Shown here: piece by piece, positions 40,981 through 49,614 of the stretch
Numbering within the stretch: position 1 is the stretch's first letter
How the letters are laid out: each line of letters starts with the position of its first letter
Assembly (NCBI GenBank): GCA_035308765.1
Contig: DATGGA010000040.1
Location: 62,001 to 126,000, forward strand
DNA length: 64,000 nt
Origin: RBG-16-66-20 sp035308765
GTDB lineage: Bacteria; Pseudomonadota; Gammaproteobacteria; Burkholderiales; SG8-39
Reading direction: 5' to 3'
Position numbers and translations under genes: made by a program
Notes under the pieces: model-generated
Database searches by the model: none
The model's input: only the letters and a program-made list of their open reading frames with translations
What the model was told of the DNA's origin: nothing

Positions 40981-41567
40981 CGGCTGACATGAAGCGCAGG
41001 GACGTGGTCAACGCGCTGCTCGAGAAACGCGCCGGCCTGCTGGTCGTGGCCGGCCTTGGTTCCACCGCCTGGGACATCACCGCGGCGGGCGACTCGCCGC
41101 TCAACTTCCCGCTCTGGGGCGCGATGGGCAACGCCGGCATGATCGGCCTGGGACTCGCGCTCGCGCAGCCGCAGCGCCGGGTGCTGGTGATCACCGGCGA
41201 CGGCGAAATGCTGATGGGGTTGGGCTCGCTGGCGACGATCGGGGTGCAGCGGCCGGCCAATCTCGCGGTGGTGGTGATCGACAACGAACGCTACGGCGAG
41301 ACCGGGATGCAGGCGACGCACACCGCCTCCGGCGTCGATCTCGCCAGGGTGGCCGCGGCCTGCGGCTTCGCGTCGGCGAAGCAGGTACGCGAGCCGGGCG
41401 ACCTGAGGACCTTGCGGGCGGCGATCCATGATGCGCCTGGGCCGCATTTCGCCCAGGTCAAAGTGGTGGCGGAGAAGTTGCCGCTGGTACTGCCGCCGCG
41501 CGACGGAGGGATACTCAAGTCACGGTTTCGGAAGGCTTTATTGGGGGAGGGGGCCGACCTGGACTAG
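40977..41567 (+). CDS. TPP-dependent decarboxylase beta subunit (ComE-like)
   Basis: 196 residues: the PP half of the same TPP enzyme. FPLWGAMGNAGMIGLGLALAQ and VITGDGEMLMGLGSLATIG with the Asn in VIDNERYGETG form the diphosphate and Mg2+ site. Paired with the alpha subunit it would decarboxylate a 2-oxo acid bearing a sulfonate or phosphonate. Next to a sulfite-oxidase-type gene, sulfopyruvate is the more attractive substrate (inference). The start ATG overlaps the alpha stop by 4 bp. Confidence 0.78.
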   Translation: MTADMKRRDVVNALLEKRAGLLVVAGLGSTAWDITAAGDSPLNFPLWGAMGNAGMIGLGLALAQPQRRVLVITGDGEMLMGLGSLATIGVQRPANLAVVVIDNERYGETGMQATHTASGVDLARVAAACGFASAKQVREPGDLRTLRAAIHDAPGPHFAQVKVVAEKLPLVLPPRDGGILKSRFRKALLGEGADLD

Positions 41568-41650
41568 GTCCCTGTCAACCGTCTGACGGGCAGCGCGTTA
41601 TTCGCTCCGGTTCAGTTTCGAACCATGTCTATAGACCAGGAGAAATTGAA

Positions 41651-41884
41651 ATGCTCAAGCAAAAACTGATCGTTGCGCTGGTTGCCGCGGCGTTTGCCGT
41701 CTCGGTCCAGGCTCAGGACAAGGGCGCGGCGAAATCCGCCGCTCCGGCCCCTGCTGCTGCCCCGGCGCCTGCTGCTGCTCCGGCGAAAGCCGATGCCGAC
41801 AAGCCTGCCAAAAAGGCTCCGGCGAAGGCCAAGTCCAAAGGCACCAAGAAAAAAGCCGCTCCGAAGAAGGAAATGGCGAAGTAA
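41651..41884 (+). CDS. Small secreted Ala/Pro/Lys-rich protein
   Basis: 77 residues with a clear Sec signal (to AVSVQAQ, about residue 22). The rest is low complexity: a PAPAAAPAPAAAPA stretch, then a Lys-rich tail (KKAPAKAKSKGTKKKAAPKK). AGGAG lies 9 bp before the ATG, and the gene has its own strong terminator, so it is a single-gene unit and likely well expressed. Such basic, disordered exported peptides may bind polyanions; no function is known. Confidence 0.75.
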   Translation: MLKQKLIVALVAAAFAVSVQAQDKGAAKSAAPAPAAAPAPAAAPAKADADKPAKKAPAKAKSKGTKKKAAPKKEMAK

Positions 41885-41904
41885 GTTTCTTCGCCATGAT
41901 CAAG

Positions 41905-41930
41905 GCCCCGCTCCGGCGGGGCTTTTTTTT
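41905..41930 (+). terminator. Intrinsic terminator after the Ala/Pro/Lys-rich gene
   Basis: GCCCCGC-TCCG-GCGGGGC stem-loop followed by eight T residues. It ends 16 bp before the ATG of the TlpA gene. Confidence 0.93.
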
Positions 41931-41946
41931 GGACGATACTTGGGCC

Positions 41947-42489
41947 ATGCGAATCCTGCTGACGGCGATACTGCTGTGCTGCGCGGCCAATGCAACGGCG
42001 CAGCAACTGAAGCCCTGGAGCGGCGGCACGACGCCGCCACTGGCGCTGGCCGACGTGGAAGGGCGCGCCTACCGGCTGGAGGACTACCGCGGCAAAGTGG
42101 TGCTGGTCAATTTCTGGGCGACCTGGTGCGAGCCCTGCCGCGAGGAGATGCCGTCGATGAACCGGCTGCGCGCATCGCTCGCCGGACGGCCCTTCGAGGT
42201 GCTGGCGGTGAACCTGGCGGAATCAGAATCGCGCATCCGGCGCTTCATCGAGCAGCTGCCGCTCGAATTTCCGGTGCTCATGGATCGCGACGGCGCCGCC
42301 GCGAAAAGCTGGCGCGCGCGCCTGTTGCCGATCAGCTTCCTGGTCGGTCCCGACGGCAGGATCCGCTATTCGGCGGTGGGCGGAATGGACTGGGCGCAGG
42401 ACGAGGCGCGCAGGGCCGTGCTCGCGCTGATGCCGCCGCAGGATTTTTCTACTCAGCCTCGAGCGGGACTCCCGGCGTCGTTCCCGTGA
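41947..42489 (+). CDS. TlpA-type thiol-disulfide oxidoreductase
   Basis: 180 residues from ATG at 41947; an upstream in-frame ATG (41896) would code through the terminator and is rejected. The signal peptide ends about ANATAQ, followed by the thioredoxin fold with NFWATWCEPCREEMP (CxxC, about residues 58-61) and the cis-Pro LLPISFLVGPDG. It works in the periplasm on protein thiols. The last 41 bp overlap the convergent TauD/TfdA gene. Confidence 0.9.
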   Translation: MRILLTAILLCCAANATAQQLKPWSGGTTPPLALADVEGRAYRLEDYRGKVVLVNFWATWCEPCREEMPSMNRLRASLAGRPFEVLAVNLAESESRIRRFIEQLPLEFPVLMDRDGAAAKSWRARLLPISFLVGPDGRIRYSAVGGMDWAQDEARRAVLALMPPQDFSTQPRAGLPASFP

Positions 42490-43498
42490 CGACGATGCCG
42501 CCGCGCCGGCCGGGCGCGACGCTGCCGTAGCGCGGCGCGAAAACTCCGGGCAGCGGCCGCCCTGCGGCGGGCGCGAGCCAGAGACGCAGCAGGTGGCGGT
42601 GACGCGCGGGCTCCGGCCAGTTCTCGAAATCGTTCCTCGAATGCAGGATCTGGTGGTTGTGCAGGAACTGCATGTCGCCGGGAAGGAAGGCCATCGAGAG
42701 ATGGATCTGCGGGTCGTTCGCCAGTTCGTCCATCAGGTCCATGGCTTCGGCCTGCGCTCGCGTCAGCCGCCTCGCCTCGGGAAAATGCTTCTGCGCGGAC
42801 TCGATGTATTGCCGCATGTAAATGCAGGTCAGGCGTCCTTCGTGCCGGTGATAGACCGGCATGTCGAACCAGGGCTGCATGCCCTCGGGCACCTCGCCGC
42901 GACGATCGGTGGGGAACGGCTCGAACAGCGCCGGCAGCAGATCGGGCCGGCGCGCGAGGATCTCGTTGTAGAGCGTCATCGAACTCGCAATGAAGCTCTC
43001 GCCGCCCGATTTCGCGGTCTTCAGGCACAGCAGGCCGACCACGTCCACCGAGTCGGTGTGGTATTCGAGCCCGCGGCTCGTCTGGTAGTAGCGCACCTTC
43101 GGATCGTTGATGTCGAGGCCCAGGTCCTTGACGTGCCCGAGCAGGCGACCCTTGGCGTTCTGTGAACGCGCCGCGCCCAGGTGGGAGCCGATGCCCATGT
43201 AGGCGATCGCCTGCTCCTCGCGCGCATAGCGTTCGACCGGAAAACCGCGCAGCATGGCGAAACCGCGGCCTTCCAGCAGTTCATCGAGAATCGACGCAAG
43301 CACGGTGCCCAATGCGGGCAGCGGAAAGGTAACGGGCGATATTCCGGCGAGCGGCGTGCCGCTTGCCTTGAACGCATGCACCGCGGCATCCAGTTCAGCC
43401 AGTTCCGCATTGTTGAACGTGCGGATCCAATCGGTACGCTGCTGCAGATCGCGCCCGTACCAGACGGACGGCCCTGAGGCCATGCTAGGCTTGTTCAT
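42449..43498 (-). CDS. TauD/TfdA family Fe(II)/2-oxoglutarate-type dioxygenase
   Basis: 349 residues. The facial triad is visible: EYHTDSVDVVGLL (HxD, about residues 146-148) and a later HNHQILHSRNDFE (distal His), with an Arg in RHRHLLRLWLAP for the co-substrate. The closest relatives in this family hydroxylate taurine, phenoxyacetates, carnitine precursors and other carboxylates, so the substrate cannot be assigned. It is divergent from the Bug receptor gene (27 bp between starts), possibly sharing control with it. Confidence 0.88.
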   Translation of the reverse strand: MNKPSMASGPSVWYGRDLQQRTDWIRTFNNAELAELDAAVHAFKASGTPLAGISPVTFPLPALGTVLASILDELLEGRGFAMLRGFPVERYAREEQAIAYMGIGSHLGAARSQNAKGRLLGHVKDLGLDINDPKVRYYQTSRGLEYHTDSVDVVGLLCLKTAKSGGESFIASSMTLYNEILARRPDLLPALFEPFPTDRRGEVPEGMQPWFDMPVYHRHEGRLTCIYMRQYIESAQKHFPEARRLTRAQAEAMDLMDELANDPQIHLSMAFLPGDMQFLHNHQILHSRNDFENWPEPARHRHLLRLWLAPAAGRPLPGVFAPRYGSVAPGRRGGIVVTGTTPGVPLEAE

Positions 43499-43525
43499 CT
43501 ATCCAAGAATACCGGCAGGAGCGCA

Positions 43526-44488
43526 ATGAAACCATTCTTCGTGCTGTTCATTTCGCTCGGCATCGTCGGAGCGGCGCAGGCGCAGTATCCCTTGAAGCCG
43601 ATTACCTTCGTCATTCCCTTCGCCGCCGGCGGCGACTCGGACCTGTCGGGACGCAACCTCGCGCAGCATGCGCAGAAGTACCTCAACAACCAGCCGATCG
43701 TGCCCGTGAACCGGGTCGGCGCCTCGGGCGTGATCGGCGCGATGGCGGTGCGCACCGCGCCGGCCGACGGCTACACGCTCCTCGTGGCGCGCATCGCGAC
43801 CCACGCCGTGGTGCCCGCGCTGGATTCCAAGGCGCCGTACAAGTGGAACGAGTTCACCATGCTGTCGCTGATCGAGCTCAATCCCTACGTGTGCTTCGTG
43901 AAGTCCGATTCTCCATACAAGACCGCCGCGGACCTGATCGCGGATATTCGCGCCAATCCCGGCAGGCTGAATTACTCGACCGCGGGGATCGGCACCAGCC
44001 AGAACATGGCGGTGCAATACTGGCTGTCGCTTGCCGGGCTCACCAAGGACCACGCGGTCGGTATCCACTACAAGGGCGGCGGCGAAGTCACGACCGCCGT
44101 GCTCGGCGGCCAGGTGCATTTCGCGTGCAACAACGCGCCGACGGTAATACCGCACATCAAGGCGGGCGTCCTGCGCGGGCTGCTGGTCACGCCATCGCGC
44201 CTCCCCGAGCTGCCCGACGTCCCGAGTGCTCGCGAAGCCGGTTTTCCGGACATGGAGAAGATCGTGGGCTGGACCGCGCTCATGGGCCCGCCAGGACTGC
44301 CGAAAGAGGTCGTGGACAGGTGGGCCGATACGTTCGCGCGCCTTGCGAAGGATCCGGACTGGATCTCGGGCAACGCGAAACTCGGCGGCATCGCCGCGAT
44401 CCGCTCTGCGGCGGAAACCGAGAAATTCGTGCGCGAGCAATACGAGCTGTACGACAGGCTCGTGACTGCGCTCGGCATCCGCCAGTAA
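43526..44488 (+). CDS. Tripartite tricarboxylate transporter receptor (Bug family)
   Basis: 320 residues with a signal peptide (to AAQAQ, about residue 20), then YPLKPITFVIPFAAGGDSDLSGR, the carboxylate-binding loop typical of Bug proteins, then VGASGVIGAMAV and STAGIGTSQ. No TctA/TctB membrane genes are adjacent, as is usual for the many orphan Bug receptors of betaproteobacteria. The neighbours (dioxygenase on one side, TPP enzyme 4 bp downstream) suggest capture of an organic acid that these enzymes process. Confidence 0.92.
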   Translation: MKPFFVLFISLGIVGAAQAQYPLKPITFVIPFAAGGDSDLSGRNLAQHAQKYLNNQPIVPVNRVGASGVIGAMAVRTAPADGYTLLVARIATHAVVPALDSKAPYKWNEFTMLSLIELNPYVCFVKSDSPYKTAADLIADIRANPGRLNYSTAGIGTSQNMAVQYWLSLAGLTKDHAVGIHYKGGGEVTTAVLGGQVHFACNNAPTVIPHIKAGVLRGLLVTPSRLPELPDVPSAREAGFPDMEKIVGWTALMGPPGLPKEVVDRWADTFARLAKDPDWISGNAKLGGIAAIRSAAETEKFVREQYELYDRLVTALGIRQ

Positions 44489-44492
44489 GCCG

Positions 44493-46022
44493 GTGAAATT
44501 GCGCGGGGCGGACATCGTTGCGCGCGGCCTGGCGCGCGCCGGCACGCGTTACGTGTTCGCGCTCTCGGGCAACCACATCATGCCGGTGTTCGACGCCGCG
44601 CTCGACGCGAAGCTGCCGCTGCTGCACGTGCGGCACGAGGCGGCGGCCGTCCACATGGCCGATGCCTGGGCGCGCCTGACCGGCGAAGTCGGCGTCGCGC
44701 TCGTGACCGGCGGCCCTGGCCACGCCAACGCCGTGTCGGCGCTCTACACCGCGCTCGCCGCGGAATCCGCGATGGTGCTGCTCTCCGGCCACGCGCCGCT
44801 GAACGAACTTGGCAAAGGCGCGTTCCAGGAAATGGCGCAGGCCGAGATGGCGGCGCCGGCCTGCAAGGCCTCCTGGACCGTGCGCTCGGCGCAGACGCTT
44901 GGCGAAGACCTCGCGCGCGCCATGCGCATGGCGAAAGCCGGGCGGCCCGGCCCGGTGCACCTGTCGCTGCCCTCCGACCTGCTGGAAGCGGGGGTGGATA
45001 CGGAGCCGCCGGCAAAGGAGAATTTTTTCCCCGAAGCCGTCGCTTCCGGCATGGATGAAGAAATTCTGGACGCGCTTCGGAAAGCAAACAGGCCGCTGCT
45101 GATAGCCGGTCCGGCGTTTGGCAATGCGCGCGGCCGCGAACGTCTTCGCGCGTTCGAACAGATGACGCGCGTACCGGCGATCGTCATGGAGAGCCCGCGA
45201 GGCGTGAACGATCCGAGCCTCGGCCTGCTGGCGGAAGTGCTCGCAGCGGCGGATGTGGTCGTGCTCGCAGGCAAACGGCGCGACTTCACGCTGCGGTTCG
45301 GCGCGGCGTTTGCGAAGAGCTGCAGGGTGCTCGAGGCGGACGCTGAAGTGAATCACCAGGCGGCGGGAACGGCCTGGCCGAAGAGCGCCTGGCTGGACGA
45401 AGTCCGTTCGGCGATCGCCTTCCGGCCCGCGCAATGGACCACCCTGGCGTCGAAGCCCGGCGGGCCGCTGCACCCGGTGGAAGTGGGTCGCGCGGCGCAG
45501 AAACTGCTGAACGCTCCCGGGGCAGTGCTGGTGGCCGACGGCGGCGAATTCGGACAATGGGCGCAGGCGACGGTCAGCGCGCCTCACCGTGTAATCAACG
45601 GCGTGGCGGGTTCGATCGGCGCCGCGCTGCCGTTCGCCGCCGCCGCGAAACTCGCCTTTCCTGCGGCCACCGTGGTGGCGATGCTCGGCGACGGCACCTT
45701 CGGCTTTCACAGCTCGGAAATGGATACCGCGGTGCGCTGCGAGCTTCCCTACGTCGCGGTGGTCGGAAACGACAGTTGCTGGAATGCGGAATACCAGCTT
45801 CAGCTGCGCAGCTACGGCGCTGCCCGCGCGCACGGCCTGGATCTGCTGCCGACGCGCTACGACCGAGTGGCGGAAGCATTCGGCGCGCATGGCGAGCACG
45901 TCGAGCGGCCGGCGGATCTTGCCGGGGCGCTCGAACGAGCCGCTGCGGCCGGCCGCGCCGCCTGCGTCAATGTCATGATCGAGCGCCTGCCGGCGCCTGT
46001 ATTTCGCAGGCAGGACGCGTAA
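44493..46022 (+). CDS. Thiamine-pyrophosphate enzyme (acetolactate synthase/benzoylformate decarboxylase-like)
   Basis: 509 residues from GTG at 44493. N-terminal PYR domain with VRHEAAAVHMADAWARLTG (activating Glu), a middle domain, and a C-terminal PP domain with MLGDGTFGFHSSEMDTAV and the Asn in VVGNDSCWNAE. The family contains carboligases and decarboxylases; nothing here fixes the substrate. The gene directly follows the Bug receptor, so a role in breakdown of the imported acid is likely. Its stop overlaps a TAAAAT sequence that might be the -10 box of the next gene. Confidence 0.85.
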   Translation: MKLRGADIVARGLARAGTRYVFALSGNHIMPVFDAALDAKLPLLHVRHEAAAVHMADAWARLTGEVGVALVTGGPGHANAVSALYTALAAESAMVLLSGHAPLNELGKGAFQEMAQAEMAAPACKASWTVRSAQTLGEDLARAMRMAKAGRPGPVHLSLPSDLLEAGVDTEPPAKENFFPEAVASGMDEEILDALRKANRPLLIAGPAFGNARGRERLRAFEQMTRVPAIVMESPRGVNDPSLGLLAEVLAAADVVVLAGKRRDFTLRFGAAFAKSCRVLEADAEVNHQAAGTAWPKSAWLDEVRSAIAFRPAQWTTLASKPGGPLHPVEVGRAAQKLLNAPGAVLVADGGEFGQWAQATVSAPHRVINGVAGSIGAALPFAAAAKLAFPAATVVAMLGDGTFGFHSSEMDTAVRCELPYVAVVGNDSCWNAEYQLQLRSYGAARAHGLDLLPTRYDRVAEAFGAHGEHVERPADLAGALERAAAAGRAACVNVMIERLPAPVFRRQDA

Positions 46023-46054
46023 AATCGGGTTGTGATCCGTCCGAAGGAAGCGCA

Positions 46055-46939
46055 ATGAGCGATCTCGACTTCTCGAATACTGCGCCCGTCAAGCCGCCGG
46101 CCCAGCCGGCGGCGCCCCCGCCCCCGCCGGTCTACAACGCCGCCATGGCGATGGAATTCTTCAAGTCGGCGGGCAAGCCCGAGAGTTTTCCCGCGGGCGC
46201 CACCATCTTCAAGGAAGACGACAAGGGCGGCGGCCTGCTGGGCAAGCGCGACCGCATGTATGTGCTGCTCCTGGGTGAGGTGGAAATGCGCGCCCAGGAC
46301 AAGGTCATCGGCGCCGTCAGGCCGGGCGAAACCTTCGGCGAAATGGCGGTCATCGCGCAGGCGCCGCGCACTGCGACCGCGGTGGCGAAAATCGCCTGCA
46401 CCGTGATCGGCCTGGACGACAAGCAGTTTCAGGTGGCGCTGCAGCAGAAACCCGAATTCGCCCTGATGCTGATGAGCATCATCAACAACCGCCTGCGCAG
46501 CACCATCAGCCGGCTGCACGCGAACCGCGCGCTGCACGCGGGCGAAGCGAAGGAATCCACGGTATTCGACAAGAAACTGGTGGCGGGACTCGCCAACCTG
46601 ATGGCGGGCCAGGAGCCGGCGCGCTACGAAGCCGGCAGGATGATCATGCAGGAAGGCACCGGCGGCGCCTTCATGTACGTGGTGCTGGAGGGCCGCGTGG
46701 CCATTTCCATCAAGGGTGGGATCGTCGGCCGCGCCGGGCCCGGCGGCGTGTTCGGCGAAATGGCGCTGGTCGACCAGTCGACGCGCGCGGCGACCGCCAC
46801 CGCCGAAACCAACTGCACGCTGCTTGCGATCAACCGCAACGCGTTCCTCCAGCTGGTGAAGACCAGCCCCGCCTTCGGCTCCTCCATTCTCGCCGGGCTG
46901 GCCGCGCGGGCGAAGGACATGGCGGTCCGCAACAAGTAG
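46055..46939 (+). CDS. Protein with two cyclic-nucleotide-binding domains
   Basis: 294 residues from ATG at 46055 with GAAGGAAG as ribosome site. A Pro-rich N-terminal tail (PPAQPAAPPPPPP-like, residues 11-26) leads to two CRP-type beta-rolls in tandem. Cassette 1 is GETFGEMAVIAQAPRTATA (Arg105); cassette 2 is GGVFGEMALVDQSTRAATA (Arg244). The tandem layout without DNA-binding domain recalls the regulatory subunit of eukaryotic PKA and some bacterial two-domain receptors. The partner is unknown. A hairpin (46956-46976) without a T-run follows. Confidence 0.85.
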   Translation: MSDLDFSNTAPVKPPAQPAAPPPPPVYNAAMAMEFFKSAGKPESFPAGATIFKEDDKGGGLLGKRDRMYVLLLGEVEMRAQDKVIGAVRPGETFGEMAVIAQAPRTATAVAKIACTVIGLDDKQFQVALQQKPEFALMLMSIINNRLRSTISRLHANRALHAGEAKESTVFDKKLVAGLANLMAGQEPARYEAGRMIMQEGTGGAFMYVVLEGRVAISIKGGIVGRAGPGGVFGEMALVDQSTRAATATAETNCTLLAINRNAFLQLVKTSPAFGSSILAGLAARAKDMAVRNK

Positions 46940-47003
46940 GAACTGGATCCCTGCACCCCGATAGATTCACTCGGGGCCAGGCTCCGCGGGGATGACGATT
47001 CGT

Positions 47004-48386
47004 TTACAGAACCTTTCCTGGGTTCATCAGGCCTTGCGGGTCCAGCGCGCGCTTCACCGCGCGCATCAGTTCCAGTTCCAGCGGGTCCTTGTGGCGGGTG
47101 ATTTCCTCGCGCTTGAGCTGCCCGAGGCCGTGCTCGGCGGAAATCGATCCGTCGAGCGCCGCCACTTCGTCGTAAACGACGCGGTTCACTTCGGCGCGCT
47201 GCGCAAGCAGCGCCGCGTCGCCCACGTTGTAGTGCAGGTTGCCGTCGCCGACGTGGCCGAAGCAGTAGATCGCAGCCCCCGGATACGCCTTGCCCAGCGC
47301 CGCGTCGGCGCGCGCGATGAAATCGGGGACGCGCGATATCGCGACCGAGATATCGTGCTTGACGTTGGCAAACTGGGCTTCGGGGACGGATTCGCGGATG
47401 CTCCAGAGCGCCCGCGACTCGGCGTCGCTTTTCGCGACCACCGCATTGGTTGCGAGCCCGCGCTCGAGCGCATCGGCCAACCCCCGTTCCAGCCTCCGGC
47501 CGAGGGCGTCGCCGTCGCCGCCATCGGCGAGATCCACCAGCACGTACCATTCCCCGGGGCCCGGGAGAGGATCGCGGATCGCCGGCCGGTGCGCCAGGAC
47601 TGCGTTTACGCAGCGGCGCGACAGCAGCTCGAAAGCGCTGATCCGGTCGCCGCAATACCGGAGCAGGTGGCCGAGCAGCCTGACCGCGCCATCCGGATCG
47701 CGGACCCCGATCCAGGCTGTCGCCGTCGCGGTCGGCAGCGGATGCAGCTTGAGAACCGCGGCGGTGACGATGCCGAGCGTGCCTTCGGCGCCGATGAACA
47801 GCTGCTTCAGGTCGTAGCCGGTATTGTCCTTGCGCAGGCCGCGCAGCCCGTTCCAGATGCGTCCGTCGGGCAGCACCGCTTCCAGCCCGAGCACCTGCTC
47901 GCGCGCATTGCCGTAACGCAGTACGTTGACGCCGCCGGCATTGGTGGAGAGGTTGCCGCCGATCTGGCAGCTGCCCTCGGCTGCGAGCGAAAGCGCGAAC
48001 AGGCGGTCCGCAGCCGCCGCGGCGCGCTGCACGTCCGCGAGCACGCAGCCGGCCTCGACGGTGATGGCGTCGTTGAGCGCATCCAATTCGCGGATGCGGT
48101 TCATGCGCGACAGCGACAGCACGATTTCGCGCCGCGTCCCCGTCGGCACCGAACCGCCGGACAGTCCTGTATTGCCTCCCTGCGGCACGATCGCCACGCC
48201 AGCCTCGGCGCAGAGGCGCACCACCGCCGACGCTTCGGCCGTGTTCGCCGGACGCACCACGCCGACGGCAGCGCCGCGATACTGCTTGCGCCAGTCGACG
48301 AGATAGGACGCGGTGTCGCTGTCGGCGGAGAGGACATTTTTCGCGCCGACGACGGCGGCTAGCGCCGCGAGGAATGTGCTTTGCAT
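47004..48386 (-). CDS. FAD-linked D-2-hydroxyacid dehydrogenase-like oxidoreductase (GlcD/DLD family)
   Basis: 460 residues from ATG at 48386 (GTG at 48410 is an alternative). The FAD-binding PCMH domain carries VPQGGNTGLSGGSVP, GGNLSTNAGGVNVLRYGN and EGTLGIVTAAVLKL. The C-terminal FAD-oxidase domain has YCFGHVGDGNLHYNV and SAEHGLGQLKRE, which include the catalytic His. Such enzymes oxidise D-lactate, D-2-hydroxyglutarate or glycolate-type acids, passing electrons to the respiratory chain. It is divergent from the binding-protein gene (43 bp). Confidence 0.9.
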   Translation of the reverse strand: MQSTFLAALAAVVGAKNVLSADSDTASYLVDWRKQYRGAAVGVVRPANTAEASAVVRLCAEAGVAIVPQGGNTGLSGGSVPTGTRREIVLSLSRMNRIRELDALNDAITVEAGCVLADVQRAAAAADRLFALSLAAEGSCQIGGNLSTNAGGVNVLRYGNAREQVLGLEAVLPDGRIWNGLRGLRKDNTGYDLKQLFIGAEGTLGIVTAAVLKLHPLPTATATAWIGVRDPDGAVRLLGHLLRYCGDRISAFELLSRRCVNAVLAHRPAIRDPLPGPGEWYVLVDLADGGDGDALGRRLERGLADALERGLATNAVVAKSDAESRALWSIRESVPEAQFANVKHDISVAISRVPDFIARADAALGKAYPGAAIYCFGHVGDGNLHYNVGDAALLAQRAEVNRVVYDEVAALDGSISAEHGLGQLKREEITRHKDPLELELMRAVKRALDPQGLMNPGKVL

Positions 48387-48429
48387 GAGCCTTGACGCGG
48401 ATTTTCCCACAGCTTAACTTGCAAGACGG

Positions 48430-49614
48430 ATGAAACGACTGCTCATTTGCGCGTTGCTGATCGCAGCGCCGGCCATCGCGCAACAGCCGCAGCAGGTTCC
48501 GCCGCCGGGGCCGATCGTGGTCGGCGCCGTGATGCCGCAATCCGGCAACCTGGCCGACCTCGCCGCCGACCTGCGCAAGGCGCTGCTGCTGTGGCAGGAG
48601 GAAGTGAACGCCGGCGGCGGGTTGCTGGGACGGCGCGTCGAACTGCTCCTGCTCGATGACCGCTCCGAGTCCGGCGAAACGGGAAAGCTCTACCAGCAGC
48701 TGATCATCGAGCACCAGGCGGACCTGCTGATCGGGCCGCTCGGCTCGGCGGCGACGCTCGGCACTGCCGCAGTGGCCGAGCGCAGCCGCCGCGTCCTGAT
48801 GAACGCGACTGGTTCTTCACGCCTGGTGCACAAGTCCGGTTTCCGCTACGTGTTCCAGTCCGCCACGCCGCTCGCCGCCTACGGCATGGCGGCTCTCGAA
48901 CTGGCGCGCCGCAACGGACTGAAGCGCATCATGTTGCTGGCGCGGGACGAGCCCAATTCGCGCGAGATCGCGGTCCTGGCGCGTGAAAACGCGATGGCGC
49001 TCGGGCTGTCGGTGGCGGATGTCGAGGTTTACCCGGCCGGGGCCGACGTCTTCGCGCCCCAGGTGGCGCGGGCGAGGAGCTTCGGCGCCGAGGCGTGGAT
49101 TGCGTTCGGACTGCCGCCCGATGCGGTCGAGATGGTGAAGAACCTGCGCAAACTGGGATTCGCGCCGCGGCTGTTCGTCGTGCAGGGCGCGGCCGATGCC
49201 GAGTTCGTCAAGCGGGTCGGCCAGGATGCCGAGTACGCGATCGGCATTTCGGCCTACGAACGGTCGGCCGCGACACGCGGCAATGCGCAGTTCGTCCAGG
49301 CATACGCGACCAAATGGTCCGCCGAACCGGGCCTGCTCGCGGCCGAAGGCTATGCGGCGGCGAAAGTTCTGGAGCAGGCGGTCCGGCGCGCGGGCAGCGT
49401 CGACCAGGAGAAACTGCGCGAGGCGCTCGGCGCGCTCGAAACCGAGACGCCGCTGGGCCCGTACAAGGTGGACCGCGCCGGGGCCCAGGTCGGAGCGCGG
49501 CCGCTGCTGCTGCAGATCCAGAAAGGACGGCGGCAAATCATCTGGCCGGAAACGCTCGCCACGGCGAAGGATCTGCCGTTTCCTCCCTGGGATGCGCGCA
49601 AGCCGATGAAATGA
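48430..49614 (+). CDS. Branched-chain-amino-acid-type ABC substrate-binding protein (periplasmic binding protein type 1)
   Basis: 394 residues with a signal peptide (to APAIAQ, about residue 18). The body has IVVGAVMPQSGNLADLAADLRKALLLWQEEVNAGGGLLGRRVELLLLDD, the opening of Leu/Ile/Val-type receptors, then LLIGPLGSAATLG. The cognate permeases and ATPases are not adjacent. Its stop overlaps the ATG of the MFS gene (ATGA), so it may instead serve a metabolic unit with the transporter and thioesterase downstream. Confidence 0.9.
   Translation: MKRLLICALLIAAPAIAQQPQQVPPPGPIVVGAVMPQSGNLADLAADLRKALLLWQEEVNAGGGLLGRRVELLLLDDRSESGETGKLYQQLIIEHQADLLIGPLGSAATLGTAAVAERSRRVLMNATGSSRLVHKSGFRYVFQSATPLAAYGMAALELARRNGLKRIMLLARDEPNSREIAVLARENAMALGLSVADVEVYPAGADVFAPQVARARSFGAEAWIAFGLPPDAVEMVKNLRKLGFAPRLFVVQGAADAEFVKRVGQDAEYAIGISAYERSAATRGNAQFVQAYATKWSAEPGLLAAEGYAAAKVLEQAVRRAGSVDQEKLREALGALETETPLGPYKVDRAGAQVGARPLLLQIQKGRRQIIWPETLATAKDLPFPPWDARKPMK

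Noticed and set aside
44493..46022. Thought the TPP enzyme might be sulfoacetaldehyde acetyltransferase (Xsc), which would complete a sulfonate pathway.
   Set aside because: At 509 residues it is shorter than Xsc (about 590) and its motifs fit the general acetolactate synthase/benzoylformate decarboxylase group; it is linked to the Bug receptor instead.
46956..46976. CCCCGA/TCGGGG hairpin between the tandem cNMP-binding gene and the FAD oxidoreductase gene as a terminator.
   Set aside because: No T-run follows on either strand; it may have a role in the convergent junction but cannot be called.
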